Below are positions 49,925 to 58,816 of a stretch of 64,000 nt of DNA, piece after piece. This DNA is from CBDFKJ01 sp965248805 (GTDB lineage Bacteria > Pseudomonadota > Alphaproteobacteria > UBA6615). The notes below the pieces were generated by a model. That model did not search any database. It was not told the origin of the DNA and was given only the letters and a program-made list of their open reading frames with translations. The position numbers and the translations under genes are program-made. Every line of letters starts with the position of its first letter. The stretch's first letter is position 1. The stretch is taken from contig CBDFKJ010000006.1 in the NCBI GenBank assembly GCA_965248805.1, forward strand, positions 372,001-436,000, read 5' to 3'.

Positions 49925-51295
49925 TCAATCGATATTGGCGCCGAACCAGCGCCCGCGCACGCGGTCGAAGTATTCGGAGAAGTCGTACAGCGCGACCGGC
50001 AGGTTGAGATCCTCGGCGGTCAGCCGGCCGACCGCGGCGAACAGTTCGTAGCTGGCCACGTGGGCGTCGCGCGTGACCCTTACCAGGCTGACCCGGGAAT
50101 CAAGCAACTCCTGCTGGGCGTCGAGAACGTCCAGAACCGTGCGCGCGCCAACACGCGCCTCCTCGCTCACACCCTCGAAGGCGATTTCCTGCGCCCGCAC
50201 CTCGGCCTCGAACGCTTCGATATTGGCCAACGCGGTCTGCAGGTTCTCCCACGCCCGGCTTGCCCGCTCCACCGCATCGCGCTGGGAGTCGAGGAACAGC
50301 GAGCGTCGCTGGCTGGCCGTTTGTTTGGCCGCGCGCAGTCGCGAGTACACCTCGCCCGACTGATACAGCGGGACCGTCAGATTGGCCGTGATTGACTGGG
50401 TATTGACTTCGTTGTCGGCATCCCCATCGTCGGCGAGGTGGGATAGCAGGCCGTTCAACGACACCGTCGCCAACAATTCGCCGCGCACCAGATCGATGTC
50501 CTTCACCGCAGCCCGTTCATCGAATTCGGCCGCGACCACGTCAGGATTATCGGTGCGGGCCGCATCGATTGCTTCCTGCTCCGACCGCGGCGTGTCGGTC
50601 GGCAAATCGGGGAGCACTAATTCGCCCGGAGAATGACCGACGGCGTTGACATAGGCGGCGATCGCGCTGATCAGGTCGCCCTCGGCGTTCACTTGCTCGG
50701 CGATGGCTCTCTGCAGGCGGCTTTGCGCCTGCGCGACGTCGGTTCGCGTCAACTCGCCGACGCGGAACCGATCCTCGGAGGCTTCCAATTGCCGCCGCAG
50801 GACCTCGACATTCGAGGTATTGAGCTCGCGCACGGCGCGCTCGCGGCCCACGTTCATATAGGCGTCCACGCCCGAAAACAGGACGCCCTGCTCGGTCGAC
50901 AGCAAGCGTGCGCGTTCGGCGGCAACGCGCGACTCGGCGCGCAGGGTCTCGGCCTGGGTGCGGAAGCCGCGGAACAGCGGCTGGCTGAGGTTCAGCGCGA
51001 CGTTTCTGTTGTTCGAGCTGTTGTCGATGCTGACGCCGTTGCGCCGCTGTGTCTCGGCGAACCCGTAGCGCGACGTCACCGTCACGGTCGGACGCCAGTT
51101 GGACAGCGCCTGTGGCACCTGCTCATCGACCGCGCGCAGGCGCGCTTGCTGCGCCCGCAGCGTGGGACTGGTGTTGTAGGTATCCGCCAACGCTTCGATC
51201 AGCGTCTCGGCACGCGGCATGGATGTCGCCCCGAGGGCCACGCCGATGCCCGCGACGGCGGCCAGGATTCGCAACGACTGACGGCTGGTCCCCAT
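49925..51295 (-). CDS. tolC: TolC-family outer membrane channel
   Basis: The 456-residue protein has a signal peptide (ILAAVAGIGVALGATSMPRA, cut near residue 29) and the two-fold repeated layout of outer membrane efflux proteins: ETLIEALADTYNTSPTLRAQ, ALNLSQPLFRGFRTQAETLR, and the second half with TANLTVPLYQSGEVYSRLRA and ARVGARTVLDVLDAQQELLD. It provides the exit duct for type I secretion and efflux pumps. Chosen start ATG 51295. It lies between popZ and a PCMT-family gene. Confidence 0.92.
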   Translation of the reverse strand: MGTSRQSLRILAAVAGIGVALGATSMPRAETLIEALADTYNTSPTLRAQQARLRAVDEQVPQALSNWRPTVTVTSRYGFAETQRRNGVSIDNSSNNRNVALNLSQPLFRGFRTQAETLRAESRVAAERARLLSTEQGVLFSGVDAYMNVGRERAVRELNTSNVEVLRRQLEASEDRFRVGELTRTDVAQAQSRLQRAIAEQVNAEGDLISAIAAYVNAVGHSPGELVLPDLPTDTPRSEQEAIDAARTDNPDVVAAEFDERAAVKDIDLVRGELLATVSLNGLLSHLADDGDADNEVNTQSITANLTVPLYQSGEVYSRLRAAKQTASQRRSLFLDSQRDAVERASRAWENLQTALANIEAFEAEVRAQEIAFEGVSEEARVGARTVLDVLDAQQELLDSRVSLVRVTRDAHVASYELFAAVGRLTAEDLNLPVALYDFSEYFDRVRGRWFGANID

Positions 51296-51371
51296 GATCA
51301 CCTCTGGCTGCAACGGCGCGGGCGTTTCGCCTTCGCGCGTCGAGTTGACATCATTCCAAGAGTACACGGCA

Positions 51372-52028
51372 TCAAAACACAAAACCCGTCTCAGGTTCAA
51401 ATCCCGGCAGGATCGCAGCGGCGGCATCGAACAGCGCCCGATGGGATACGACCCCGCCGCTGCGCGTGTAGACCACCGCCCGGCCAACGCCCGTTGCGGC
51501 GGCGATGACGGCGACGAGGCGCCCGCCGTCGCCCAACTGGTCGAGCACCGTTTCGGGCACACGTGCCGCCGCGCCGGAGACGAAAATAACGTCATAAGGT
51601 GCAGATTCGGCGTAGCCCTGGCCCAGTTCGCCCTGAACGACGGCGACATTGTCGATCGACAATTCGGCCAGCGTGCGTCCGGCGCTCTCAGCCAAGGCCG
51701 CGTCGCATTCCAGCGCTACCACCGTGCTCGCCAGGTGCGCCAATACGGCCGCGTCGTAGCCGCTGGCACAGCCGACATCGAGCGCCACCTCGTTGGCCCC
51801 GACATGGGCCGCTTGCAGCAGGCGGGCGACGAGCAAAGGCTCCAATAGATGGCGGCCGCCGCCCAACGGCAGATCCTCATCGACATAGGCGACGCCGCGC
51901 ACCGAGGGCGGCACGAACAACTCGCGCGGCACCGCCGCCATCGCCTCAAGAATGGACGCGTTGCTGACCTGGTTGGGCCGCAGCTGGCTGTCGATCATGT
52001 GCCGCCGGGCGACACCGTAATCGCTCAT
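51372..52028 (-). CDS. Protein-L-isoaspartate methyltransferase family protein (second copy)
   Basis: The 218-residue PCMT-like protein is distinct from the pcm product at 29491-30153. It has RRHMIDSQLRPNQVSNASIL and AVPRELFVPPSVRGVAYVDE in place of the substrate loop, and the SAM motif VALDVGCASGYDAAVLAHLA. This group is usually encoded beside tolC in alphaproteobacteria, as here, and may act on something other than isoaspartate. Chosen start ATG 52028. The upstream region holds the tRNA-Cys fragment and the prophage border. Confidence 0.85.
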   Translation of the reverse strand: MSDYGVARRHMIDSQLRPNQVSNASILEAMAAVPRELFVPPSVRGVAYVDEDLPLGGGRHLLEPLLVARLLQAAHVGANEVALDVGCASGYDAAVLAHLASTVVALECDAALAESAGRTLAELSIDNVAVVQGELGQGYAESAPYDVIFVSGAAARVPETVLDQLGDGGRLVAVIAAATGVGRAVVYTRSGGVVSHRALFDAAAAILPGFEPETGFVF

Positions 52029-52166
52029 GCGAGCCCCCTCCTCGCAAGACGACGCGACAAGCCGGCCCTTATACCGGCCGCGCGCCGTGGCAGCAACAAC
52101 AGGCATAACGGCCCGCGGGCGTGCGCTTGACCGCCGATCGGCCCGGCCATACATGTGAACGCCGCC

Positions 52167-52206
52167 GGCCCGGTGGCAGAGTGGCTATGCAGGGGACTGC
52201 AAATCC
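52167..52206 (+). tRNA. tRNA-Cys(GCA), truncated 5' half
   Basis: This 40-base stretch has the acceptor 5' strand GGCCCGG, a D-arm-like GCAGAGTGGCTATGC, and the anticodon stem GGGGA with loop CTGCAAA containing anticodon GCA (52199-52201) after a T at position 33. The 3' side stops matching after TCC: the anticodon stem pairs for only three base pairs and no T-arm (GGTTCGA) or acceptor 3' strand follows. The gene is cut inside the anticodon arm, a known phage integration point. The prophage begins within 300 bases to the right. A phage-restored intact gene would lie at the other end of the prophage, outside the window. Confidence 0.7.
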
Positions 52207-52503
52207 AGCCATTCTTCAATGATTTTAACGGCGTTTGTCAATTTTCACGGCCTGTTCCGCCCTAACAACATCAATGACTTACAACCCAAGTGCAAAACCG
52301 CATCGAGCGGATCTGCGTCACCAGGGTCCCCGCTCGCGACGGGCTTCTCTGTCACTTCGCCTTGCCGCCGAACTTCTCGGCTGTGCGCCTGGAAAATCGC
52401 CCCGATTTCCGGCGTGTTTTAGGCTGGAAATTCGGTATGCCGGTTAGCCGCGCCTGCCACCATGCGTTCGGAGATTATATGCTTGACGGAACTATCTGAT
52501 AAA
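52207..52503. other. Non-coding border between tRNA-Cys fragment and right prophage arm
   Basis: No gene with a recognisable product is seen here. Short frames exist but lack a ribosome binding site and family features. The stretch is visibly AT-richer than the surroundings near 52210-52300 and 52470-52520, in keeping with phage attachment-site DNA. It has no similarity to the corresponding left border 9606-9932. Confidence 0.6.
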
Positions 52504-52516
52504 GAAGGGTTTTTTG

Positions 52517-52541
52517 AACTTTCCGAAAATATCGGAAAGTT
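52517..52541. other. Perfect 10-bp hairpin after the right fibre gene
   Basis: This is the same stem (AACTTTCCGA / TCGGAAAGTT) and 5-base loop as at 9568-9592, placed 20 bases after the fibre stop. On the tail-operon strand it is followed by A residues. On the other strand it is preceded by six T. It lies 13 bases inside the end of homology between the arms. Confidence 0.6.
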
Positions 52542-52560
52542 GCCAATACCCTCCGAAATA

Positions 52561-53217
52561 TCAGGGATCGTCGTCCTCTTCATATTGATTGGTCTTGACC
52601 AAGGTGACGGTGACGATCCCGCCACTGACGCTTCTTTGGAGCGCGTATGTCTCTCTAACAAGAATGGTGCCTTGTCCCTGGTTGGGGCCGGTCGTGTTCG
52701 CGACACGGACGCTTGTAATACCGCCGGGCACGGCGTCGATGGCGGCGTCGATGGCCGCCTTGGTGGCGGAGGGCGTCATGGCGCGCGTCTGGTCTTGTCC
52801 GGAGAGCGCTTCCGCGGTCGTGGCAAGCTCGGCGGCGCCGGCCCGGCCTGTGGTCGCGGTGCGCAGAGCGATCTGGCGGGCTTGGAGGGCGCCGGTCCCG
52901 GAGGCGTTCTCGGCCTCGGCATCGGTTGCGAGCGGCACGGCGCCGGCGGCGTCCGTGGTGGCGTCCGGCAGGTGGGTGACGGGTACCTTGCCCGCTGCGT
53001 CGAGGGGCGCGACGCCGTCTGCGGCGCCGCGGCCGATGCGGCCGTCGGGCACCTTGGCGTTGGCGGTGAGCTCGCAGATGCCGCCTGCGACACCCAGCGC
53101 CGCGATAATCGCCTTGAGGTAGTCGATCACCCGCTTGAGCACGGGCCGGGCGTCGGCCGGGCTGTCGGCGCCGGCATCGAAGTGGTCGGTGGCGAGGTCG
53201 TCGGTGGGCCAGGCCAT
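52561..53217 (-). CDS. Tail fibre-like protein, right copy (218 aa)
   Basis: This twin of 8895-9548 is one residue longer, with the same AAGGAGAGAG Shine-Dalgarno sequence. The repetitive shaft is the same family (KVPDGRIG, ATDAEAEN, MTPSATKAAID). Substitutions are spread along the shaft (CELNANAK/CELTANAK, DANAKVPA/DAAGKVPV, ALSLATD/AVPLATD) and cluster in the last 35 residues, including an extra acidic residue near the C-terminus. Role as a host-contact fibre is inferred. Confidence 0.75.
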   Translation of the reverse strand: MAWPTDDLATDHFDAGADSPADARPVLKRVIDYLKAIIAALGVAGGICELTANAKVPDGRIGRGAADGVAPLDAAGKVPVTHLPDATTDAAGAVPLATDAEAENASGTGALQARQIALRTATTGRAGAAELATTAEALSGQDQTRAMTPSATKAAIDAAIDAVPGGITSVRVANTTGPNQGQGTILVRETYALQRSVSGGIVTVTLVKTNQYEEDDDP

Positions 53218-53242
53218 GGAGCCTCTCTCCTTCGTTTGAGCG

Positions 53243-56200
53243 TCAGGCGATGCCGTGCAGGACGGCGTCGACGGTGGCGTCGGCGGCATTGCCGCTGCCG
53301 TCGAAGATCTTGATGCGGGTGGGATCGTTCTTGTTGTCGAGCACCCACGACCAGCCGGCGCCGACCGATTGCAGGGTGAGGTCGATATCGGTGACGCGCG
53401 CGAGCGTGGTCGGCACCTCGCGCCCGCCGCTCGCCGAACCGCCCCAGTCGCTGGTGTCGGCGTCGAGGAACTTCTGCTCGGCGGCGGTGCCGAGCAGGGT
53501 GTAGCAGAGGTGGTCGAGGCTAAGCATGGTTGCGCCGTCGCCGGTCAGTTGCCAGCGCAGCTGCAGGTGGCGCGCGGTCATGAGCATGGCCGTCGCGTTA
53601 TCCTGCCAGGTGGCGGTGGCCAGCCCGGAAGCGGTGTCGGCGGTGCGGTACTGCAGCGTCACGTTTCCGGCCGTCTCGGCCTCCCAGGCGATCGAGAACG
53701 GCACCTCGGCGCCGATGTCGATGGCCTCGGTGGTGTAGGTCATGGCGGTGGCGCCGTCGTCGCCGTCGCCAAGCGCCCACGAGGTCCAGGCGTCCCAGGT
53801 GGCAAGGTCGGCCCAGGTGTAGGCGCCGGCGCCCTCCAGCGCGTCCCGGCCGTCGTCGGAGCGCACGGCGCTCTCGATGGTGCCGGGCCAGCCGCGGGCG
53901 GAAGGGCATTCCCACAGGAAGGCGTCGCCGAGGCGGGGATCGGGCAGCTCGGCGATGATGACGGCGGCCGCGGCCGAGAGCAGGCCCGAGGTGTCCTCGG
54001 CGCGGATGGCGAAGGTCCAGCGGCCGGCGCCGGGATCGACGGTCTCGTGGGGCGACGAGGTGAGCAACCCGTTATGCAGCGGCGTCATGGCGTCCCAGGC
54101 GGGCGCCGCGGCGCCGACGACCGCCTCGGCGTAGCGGATGCGGTAGCCGGCGAGATCGGGATCGGCCGGCGGGGTCCAGCGGAAGCGCCGTGTGCCGTCG
54201 CCCAGGGCATCGACCAGGAAGTCGGCGACATTGCCCGGCGGCGCCAGCTTGCCGCGGATAGTGTAATCGACGGTGAACGGCGCGCCGGCGGGCGCTGCCT
54301 CGGTGCCGGGAATGACGGTGATCGTGAGCCTGCCCGACGGCGGCACGCGCCACGAGGCTTCGGCGGCGCCGTCGATCAGCCTGTCCTCTGTCCGCAATGG
54401 GCCGCCGTCGAGCGCTGCGCGGACGATGCCGCCGCGCCAGTCGCCGGCGACGGTGAGCGCAGCGGCGATCTCGACGGCAAAGCCGTTGCCGATGCGGATC
54501 AGGGTCTCGGAGAGCGCGATGTGCAGCACCCGGGGCGGGCGGCGCCCGACCATCGGCAACGGCACCGTCAGATCGCTCGTGGCGGCGCGGTAATAGGCCT
54601 CGACCTCGTCGATGGCCTCGATGCGCACGCGACCCTCGGCGGTGGGCTCCATGGCGACGATGCGCACCCGAGCCGGCGGCGCGTCGCCGGGGTAGAACCG
54701 CCACAGCGTATCGAGCGGGCTGGCGCCGAGGGCGCCGAGGGTATCGGGCGCGTCCGTCAACGGTTCGGCGAGCACCAGGGTATCGGTCTCGCCGGCGCCG
54801 CCGTCCGGATGGTTGACGGCGGTATTGTGGAGTGTGCCGTCGGGCAGGCGCAATAGCAGGTAGTCGTCGGCGCCGGAGAGGGTGACGGGCCGGTTGAGCC
54901 GGAGGCGGTCTGCAGTGCCGCCCGTGAGCCGCCCGGCGACGCCGCCGTCGATCAGGGCGTCGGTCAGGTGAACGACATCGCCGCGGGCGACGGCCAGGCC
55001 CTCGGCGCCCATCTCCCACTTGAGACGGCGGCGGTGGTAGAGCTGGCGCGCGGCCTGGAGGTTGCATTCGGCCGCGGCCTGGCTGCGCGAGGTGACGCCG
55101 GCCAGCGTCAGGGTCGCGGTATGGCCACCGGGCGCGGCTCGGGGGACCGCCCGGCGCACGGTGTTGTATTGCCAATCGAGATCGGGGTCGATGTAGCGGC
55201 AGGCGATCTCGCCGGCCGTCTGGCCGCCGGCGTAGTCGATCTCGAAGCTCCCGGCGACGATGTTGCCGGGCGTGATCAGGGCGGTCGCGGGCTTGTCCGC
55301 CTCATCCCACACCACGCCGAGGCGGCCGCTCTGCCAACTCGGATTGGCGCGCCCGCACTGGGCGATCAGCGTCAGCACCTCGGCATGGGTGGTCCGGCGG
55401 TCGATGACGTAGTCGCAGCGCAGTCCCTGCGCGTCGCACCAGGCGCCCCAGGCCTTGATGGTCTCGTCGTCGATGCGGGTTTCGGCGAGACCGGCGCCGG
55501 CGACCGGCTTGCCTGCGATATGGATGCCGCGGGCATACCAGCGGAACAGCCAGGCGGGATTGCCGGAGACCTGCGGCGCGCTCCATTGGGTTCCGTCCCA
55601 GACCGGGATCTTCTGCCCGACCGTCGCCGACAGCCGATCGAGCCGGCCTGAGAGCTGGCCCGAGGCGCGGATCTTCAGCGCCAGCCGGGTCTGGCCGGTA
55701 TAGTCGCCGGTGTCGGGCTGGTAGGATCTGAGCGCCGTCCAGGTGATGGCGTCGTGGATGCGGTCGGAGGACGAGGGCGCGGTCGTGCGGCGCACGCGCA
55801 CGGTCCAGGTGCCGGCCGCGGCATGACCGTAGACGAGCGTCTTGCGGTAGGGCGTGGTGTCGCCGTTCGACAGGGTGACGGTGTGGCTTGTCTTCAGGCT
55901 CTCGTTGCCTTGCGGCCAGTACTCGATCTCGACGGTGACGGTGTGGCGCGTAGCGCCGCCCTGATCGGAGACCCGGAACAGCGTCCCGGCGAGATCGATG
56001 CCGATCCGCTTGGTGCCGGCGGCCGTTGTGCGCTCGACCCAGCCGGTGTCGTCGAGCGCGGCGCCGGCTTCGCTGTCGACGTTGCCGGCGACCAGCGTCA
56101 CCCGTCCCTGCGCATCGCCGAACTCGGTCTCCACTTCATCGAAGCTGCCGAGCGGCGTGTCGCCGATCTTGAGCCCGCCGATGTCGAGCGCGCCGAGGCC

Positions 56201-56941
56201 GAAGTGGAAGATCTGGAGCAGGTACTGGTCGTCGCCGGAGAACTCGGTGTATTCGGCGGCGCCCAAGTCGGGAAAGACGCGGTGGGTGCCGAGCACCAGG
56301 AGCAGCGGACCGTAGAGGCGCGCCCGGTTGGCGCCGCCGGCGAGCGAGTAGACCGGCTCGGCCGCCGCCGCCGCGGTGCCGGCGTCGGGCGCCCTGGGCA
56401 GGCGCGGCGGAACGAGAGCATTGACGATCAGGCCGCCGACGAGGCTGATGGCGCCGCTGACGAGCGCACCCTGGACGCTGAGTCCGCCGGCCGCGGTCAA
56501 AAGCCCCCAACCCGCCGGCGCCAGATGGGGGAGCGCGATCGAGGCCACCACGATGGCGAGCTGGAGCATCGTGCGCAGGGGATCGGAATCATCGCCGTCG
56601 TGCATGGCGGCGCGGAGCGTGACGATGTCGCCTTCGGCAAGCACCGTGGCGCGCCAGGCCTCGCGCGGCACCGGCCGGCCGTTGACGGCCGCGGCAATGT
56701 CGCCCGCGGGCCATTCGGCGGCGATCAGATCAGCCAGCGTGGCGCCGGGCGCGAGCGAGCGGATACGGGTCTCGCGGCGCTCGGCGGTCAGCGGGTGCGG
56801 CCACAGATCGGCGGTGATCCCGCCGTGCCGTGCAAGCGCCGTGCAGGGCCGATGCACCGGTCGTGCAACGGGGCTTTGCCCCGCCGCAACGAAACCCGGA
56901 TCAGGCGCAACGCCTCGGCGCGCGCCGGTGCTCAGAGCCAA
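53243..56941 (-). CDS. TipJ-like host-specificity tail-tip protein, right copy (1232 aa)
   Basis: This twin of 5162-8869 is three residues shorter (one residue lost near HGGGDDS/HDGDDS, two in the PDGAGGAGETD loop). Domain order is the same: ubiquitin-like N-terminus, glycine-rich hydrophobic stretch, GGANRARLYGPLLLVLGTHR, long beta-rich middle and the FN3-like domain. The start codon at the conserved place overlapping the NlpC stop is TTG instead of GTG, which may lower expression. The change FAVEVAASLTV to FAVEIAAALTV shows the mild level of divergence. Confidence 0.88.
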   Translation of the reverse strand: MALSTGARRGVAPDPGFVAAGQSPVARPVHRPCTALARHGGITADLWPHPLTAERRETRIRSLAPGATLADLIAAEWPAGDIAAAVNGRPVPREAWRATVLAEGDIVTLRAAMHDGDDSDPLRTMLQLAIVVASIALPHLAPAGWGLLTAAGGLSVQGALVSGAISLVGGLIVNALVPPRLPRAPDAGTAAAAAEPVYSLAGGANRARLYGPLLLVLGTHRVFPDLGAAEYTEFSGDDQYLLQIFHFGLGALDIGGLKIGDTPLGSFDEVETEFGDAQGRVTLVAGNVDSEAGAALDDTGWVERTTAAGTKRIGIDLAGTLFRVSDQGGATRHTVTVEIEYWPQGNESLKTSHTVTLSNGDTTPYRKTLVYGHAAAGTWTVRVRRTTAPSSSDRIHDAITWTALRSYQPDTGDYTGQTRLALKIRASGQLSGRLDRLSATVGQKIPVWDGTQWSAPQVSGNPAWLFRWYARGIHIAGKPVAGAGLAETRIDDETIKAWGAWCDAQGLRCDYVIDRRTTHAEVLTLIAQCGRANPSWQSGRLGVVWDEADKPATALITPGNIVAGSFEIDYAGGQTAGEIACRYIDPDLDWQYNTVRRAVPRAAPGGHTATLTLAGVTSRSQAAAECNLQAARQLYHRRRLKWEMGAEGLAVARGDVVHLTDALIDGGVAGRLTGGTADRLRLNRPVTLSGADDYLLLRLPDGTLHNTAVNHPDGGAGETDTLVLAEPLTDAPDTLGALGASPLDTLWRFYPGDAPPARVRIVAMEPTAEGRVRIEAIDEVEAYYRAATSDLTVPLPMVGRRPPRVLHIALSETLIRIGNGFAVEIAAALTVAGDWRGGIVRAALDGGPLRTEDRLIDGAAEASWRVPPSGRLTITVIPGTEAAPAGAPFTVDYTIRGKLAPPGNVADFLVDALGDGTRRFRWTPPADPDLAGYRIRYAEAVVGAAAPAWDAMTPLHNGLLTSSPHETVDPGAGRWTFAIRAEDTSGLLSAAAAVIIAELPDPRLGDAFLWECPSARGWPGTIESAVRSDDGRDALEGAGAYTWADLATWDAWTSWALGDGDDGATAMTYTTEAIDIGAEVPFSIAWEAETAGNVTLQYRTADTASGLATATWQDNATAMLMTARHLQLRWQLTGDGATMLSLDHLCYTLLGTAAEQKFLDADTSDWGGSASGGREVPTTLARVTDIDLTLQSVGAGWSWVLDNKNDPTRIKIFDGSGNAADATVDAVLHGIA

Positions 56942-57321
56942 CGGCAAACCCCTGTCGTTTCGAGGCCGTGGCGGCCGAGTGCCCGCAGCGGGTGCAGGCA
57001 GGCGCCGATGCCTTTGAGGCAGTGCAGCACGTGCGGTGTGCCGGCGATATCGCACCAGATGCCGATGTGGTGGCCGAGGCCGCGGCGGCGGCCGGCGGCG
57101 CGCATCAGAACCGCGTCGCCTTCTATGGGCGTGACGGTCTCAGCGGCGAACGTGCCCTTGAGCGCGGCGATCTGGGCGTCGCGGCCGCGGACACCCGTGG
57201 CATGGGACGGCAGCGCGATGTCACGCCCGAACCGCTCGCGCAGCACCTCGGCCACCAGGTGCGCGCAGTCGAAGCGGTCCTCGACGTAAGCACGGCCGAC
57301 GTAGGCTTCGGCCCAGTGCAT
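56932..57321 (-). CDS. NlpC/P60-type tail peptidase, right copy
   Basis: This 129-residue twin of 4782-5171 keeps the Cys in FDCAHLV and the GHHIGIWCD His. EGSFDCAHLVAK has become EDRFDCAHLVAE, and the C-terminus reads GVCRWL instead of GVYRWL. It overlaps the DUF1833 stop (ATGA) upstream and the TipJ-like start downstream. The presumed role is local peptidoglycan cleavage during phage entry. Confidence 0.85.
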   Translation of the reverse strand: MHWAEAYVGRAYVEDRFDCAHLVAEVLRERFGRDIALPSHATGVRGRDAQIAALKGTFAAETVTPIEGDAVLMRAAGRRRGLGHHIGIWCDIAGTPHVLHCLKGIGACLHPLRALGRHGLETTGVCRWL

Positions 57322-58049
57322 CAGAACAGCCCTGGGCTGGTCTGCGGATCGTGGCGCAGCGTCACGGCGGCGCGGCCGAGCAGCGGGTCGAAGCCGAGCC
57401 GGGCGGTCACTCGTTCCTGATCGAGGCGGATATGGGCGACGTCCATGGTCATCTCCCATTCGGGAATGCCGTCGACCACCTGCATCACGCGCACGGTGGC
57501 GCCGACGCCGCCCTGGGCCGCCTCGATCCATTGCGTCAGCTCGCGCCCGACATTGTCGATCACCAGCTCGGCCCGCGGTTCCCGGCCCTCGACGTCGTCG
57601 GCGAACCGGGCGCCGAAGCGCAAGCCCACGTAGCGTTCGCCCTCGATGGTGTGATCGTCGGCGTCGTTGACCACACGCACCGGCTCGACGATCGCGGGAT
57701 GGCGGATCTCCAGCGCGGTGAGCACCCGGTCCAGCGGCGAGCTGGCGCGCAAGGCGCGGTCGTAACGGTACTTCAGGAGCAGCCGCAGTGGGGCACTGCC
57801 GGTCAGCGCCGCGCCGGTGAAGGTGGCGGCGAGAGGCAGGAGCAGCCGCAGTGGGGCATTGCCGGTCAGCGCCGCGCCGGTGAAGGTAGCTGCCAGACGT
57901 AGACGCAGCCGAAGCGGGGCATTGCCGGTCAGCGCCGCGCCTCTGAAGGTAGCGGCGAGAGGCAGGCGGCGCCGAAGCCGCAGCGGTGCGCGGCCTTTGA
58001 GTCGGCCGCCGTTGAAGGTAGCGGCGAGACGTAGACGGCGAACCGGCAT
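57321..58049 (-). CDS. DUF1833 tail protein with 4-unit repeat array, right copy (242 aa)
   Basis: This twin of 3445-4782 has the same start, the same 152-residue C-terminal DUF1833 domain (residues 91-242) and a much shorter array: four units at residues 5-90 instead of thirteen. Units here carry small variants (TGNAPLRL, LLPLAATF) found nowhere in the long array or only at its end, so the arrays have evolved separately. The frame is kept. Domain changes are few (KHRYD/KYRYD, VDDMPEWE/VDGIPEWE). Confidence 0.8.
   Translation of the reverse strand: MPVRRLRLAATFNGGRLKGRAPLRLRRRLPLAATFRGAALTGNAPLRLRLRLAATFTGAALTGNAPLRLLLPLAATFTGAALTGSAPLRLLLKYRYDRALRASSPLDRVLTALEIRHPAIVEPVRVVNDADDHTIEGERYVGLRFGARFADDVEGREPRAELVIDNVGRELTQWIEAAQGGVGATVRVMQVVDGIPEWEMTMDVAHIRLDQERVTARLGFDPLLGRAAVTLRHDPQTSPGLF
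57780..58037 (-). repeat. Tandem repeat array, 4 units of 63/69 bp
   Basis: Four in-frame units (21, 23, 21, 21 residues) form the N-terminus of the DUF1833 protein. This is the short allele of the 13-unit array at 3457-4323. Confidence 0.95.
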
Positions 58050-58055
58050 CCGCGG

Positions 58056-58433
58056 TTAGTCGGTCTTCAAATTGAAGATGAGCGTGCCGGCGTCGAAGGC
58101 CACGTCGATCGAAGGTGAAGGCGCCGGCACGGCCTCATCGAGGGCGAGGGACAGCAGCAACTCGCCGCCCGTGGCGGCGTCCCACAGGCCGACATGCGTC
58201 GGCTTGCTCCAGGTAGCCGTGCGCGTGGGGAACCGGATGTCGTTCGTGTTCGAGGCTCTCCCGTTTCCCGCATTGATGGTCCAATCCGCGGCATTCACGG
58301 CGACGCGGGCGTAGTTGTTGCCGCTGAGTTCGTTGGCGGCCGCCGGGTCGGCGGTGTGCAAGGCCACATGCACCGTGGCCGACAACAGCCCGCCCTGGAA
58401 ACACAGTTTCTCGCCTTCGGTCTTTAGTCCCAT
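58056..58433 (-). CDS. Phage tail fibre-like structural protein, right copy
   Basis: This 125-residue twin of 3061-3438 starts MGLKTEGEKLCFQGGLLSAT and has the LHTADP, NNYARVAV and THVGLWDA blocks. The only visible difference is GGELLL for GGDLLL. It lies two bases after the preceding stop and 6 bases before the DUF1833 ATG. Confidence 0.75.
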   Translation of the reverse strand: MGLKTEGEKLCFQGGLLSATVHVALHTADPAAANELSGNNYARVAVNAADWTINAGNGRASNTNDIRFPTRTATWSKPTHVGLWDAATGGELLLSLALDEAVPAPSPSIDVAFDAGTLIFNLKTD

Positions 58434-58435
58434 GA

Positions 58436-58816
58436 TCAGACTCCCGTCTCTATGGTTCGGCTCATGTAGCCCTCCAGCTCGCAAGTCAGGACCCAACGCC
58501 GGCGACTGCCGGTGCCGAGCGCCTGGTATTGGATGCCGCCGGCGCCGCCGCGCACCCGCACCTCGCGCACCAGGCCGTCTTCGGGGTCGGCCCAGGCGAA
58601 CCAGCGGTGAGCGTCCTCGGTGGCCCAGGTGCGAAAGCGCACATATGCATCGTCGTCGGCCAGATAGGCGGTGAGACGGCGCACGCTGAGCGCCGCGGTG
58701 AATCGCTTCTCCTGGCGCATCAGGCCGTCCGCGAACGGCGTGCGGGCGACATCGCCGTCCTGGCCGGCGCTGTAGCCGTCGGCCGCGACCGCCGCATACT
58801 CGGGCCAGGCCGCCAT
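58436..58816 (-). CDS. Putative minor tail protein, right copy (126 aa)
   Basis: This twin of 2678-3058 overlaps the tape-measure stop by one base. It has the same RFRTWATEDAHRWFAWADP core; DGLV is DGLM here. Its role at the tail tip is inferred from position, and the family is not recognised. Confidence 0.7.
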   Translation of the reverse strand: MAAWPEYAAVAADGYSAGQDGDVARTPFADGLMRQEKRFTAALSVRRLTAYLADDDAYVRFRTWATEDAHRWFAWADPEDGLVREVRVRGGAGGIQYQALGTGSRRRWVLTCELEGYMSRTIETGV

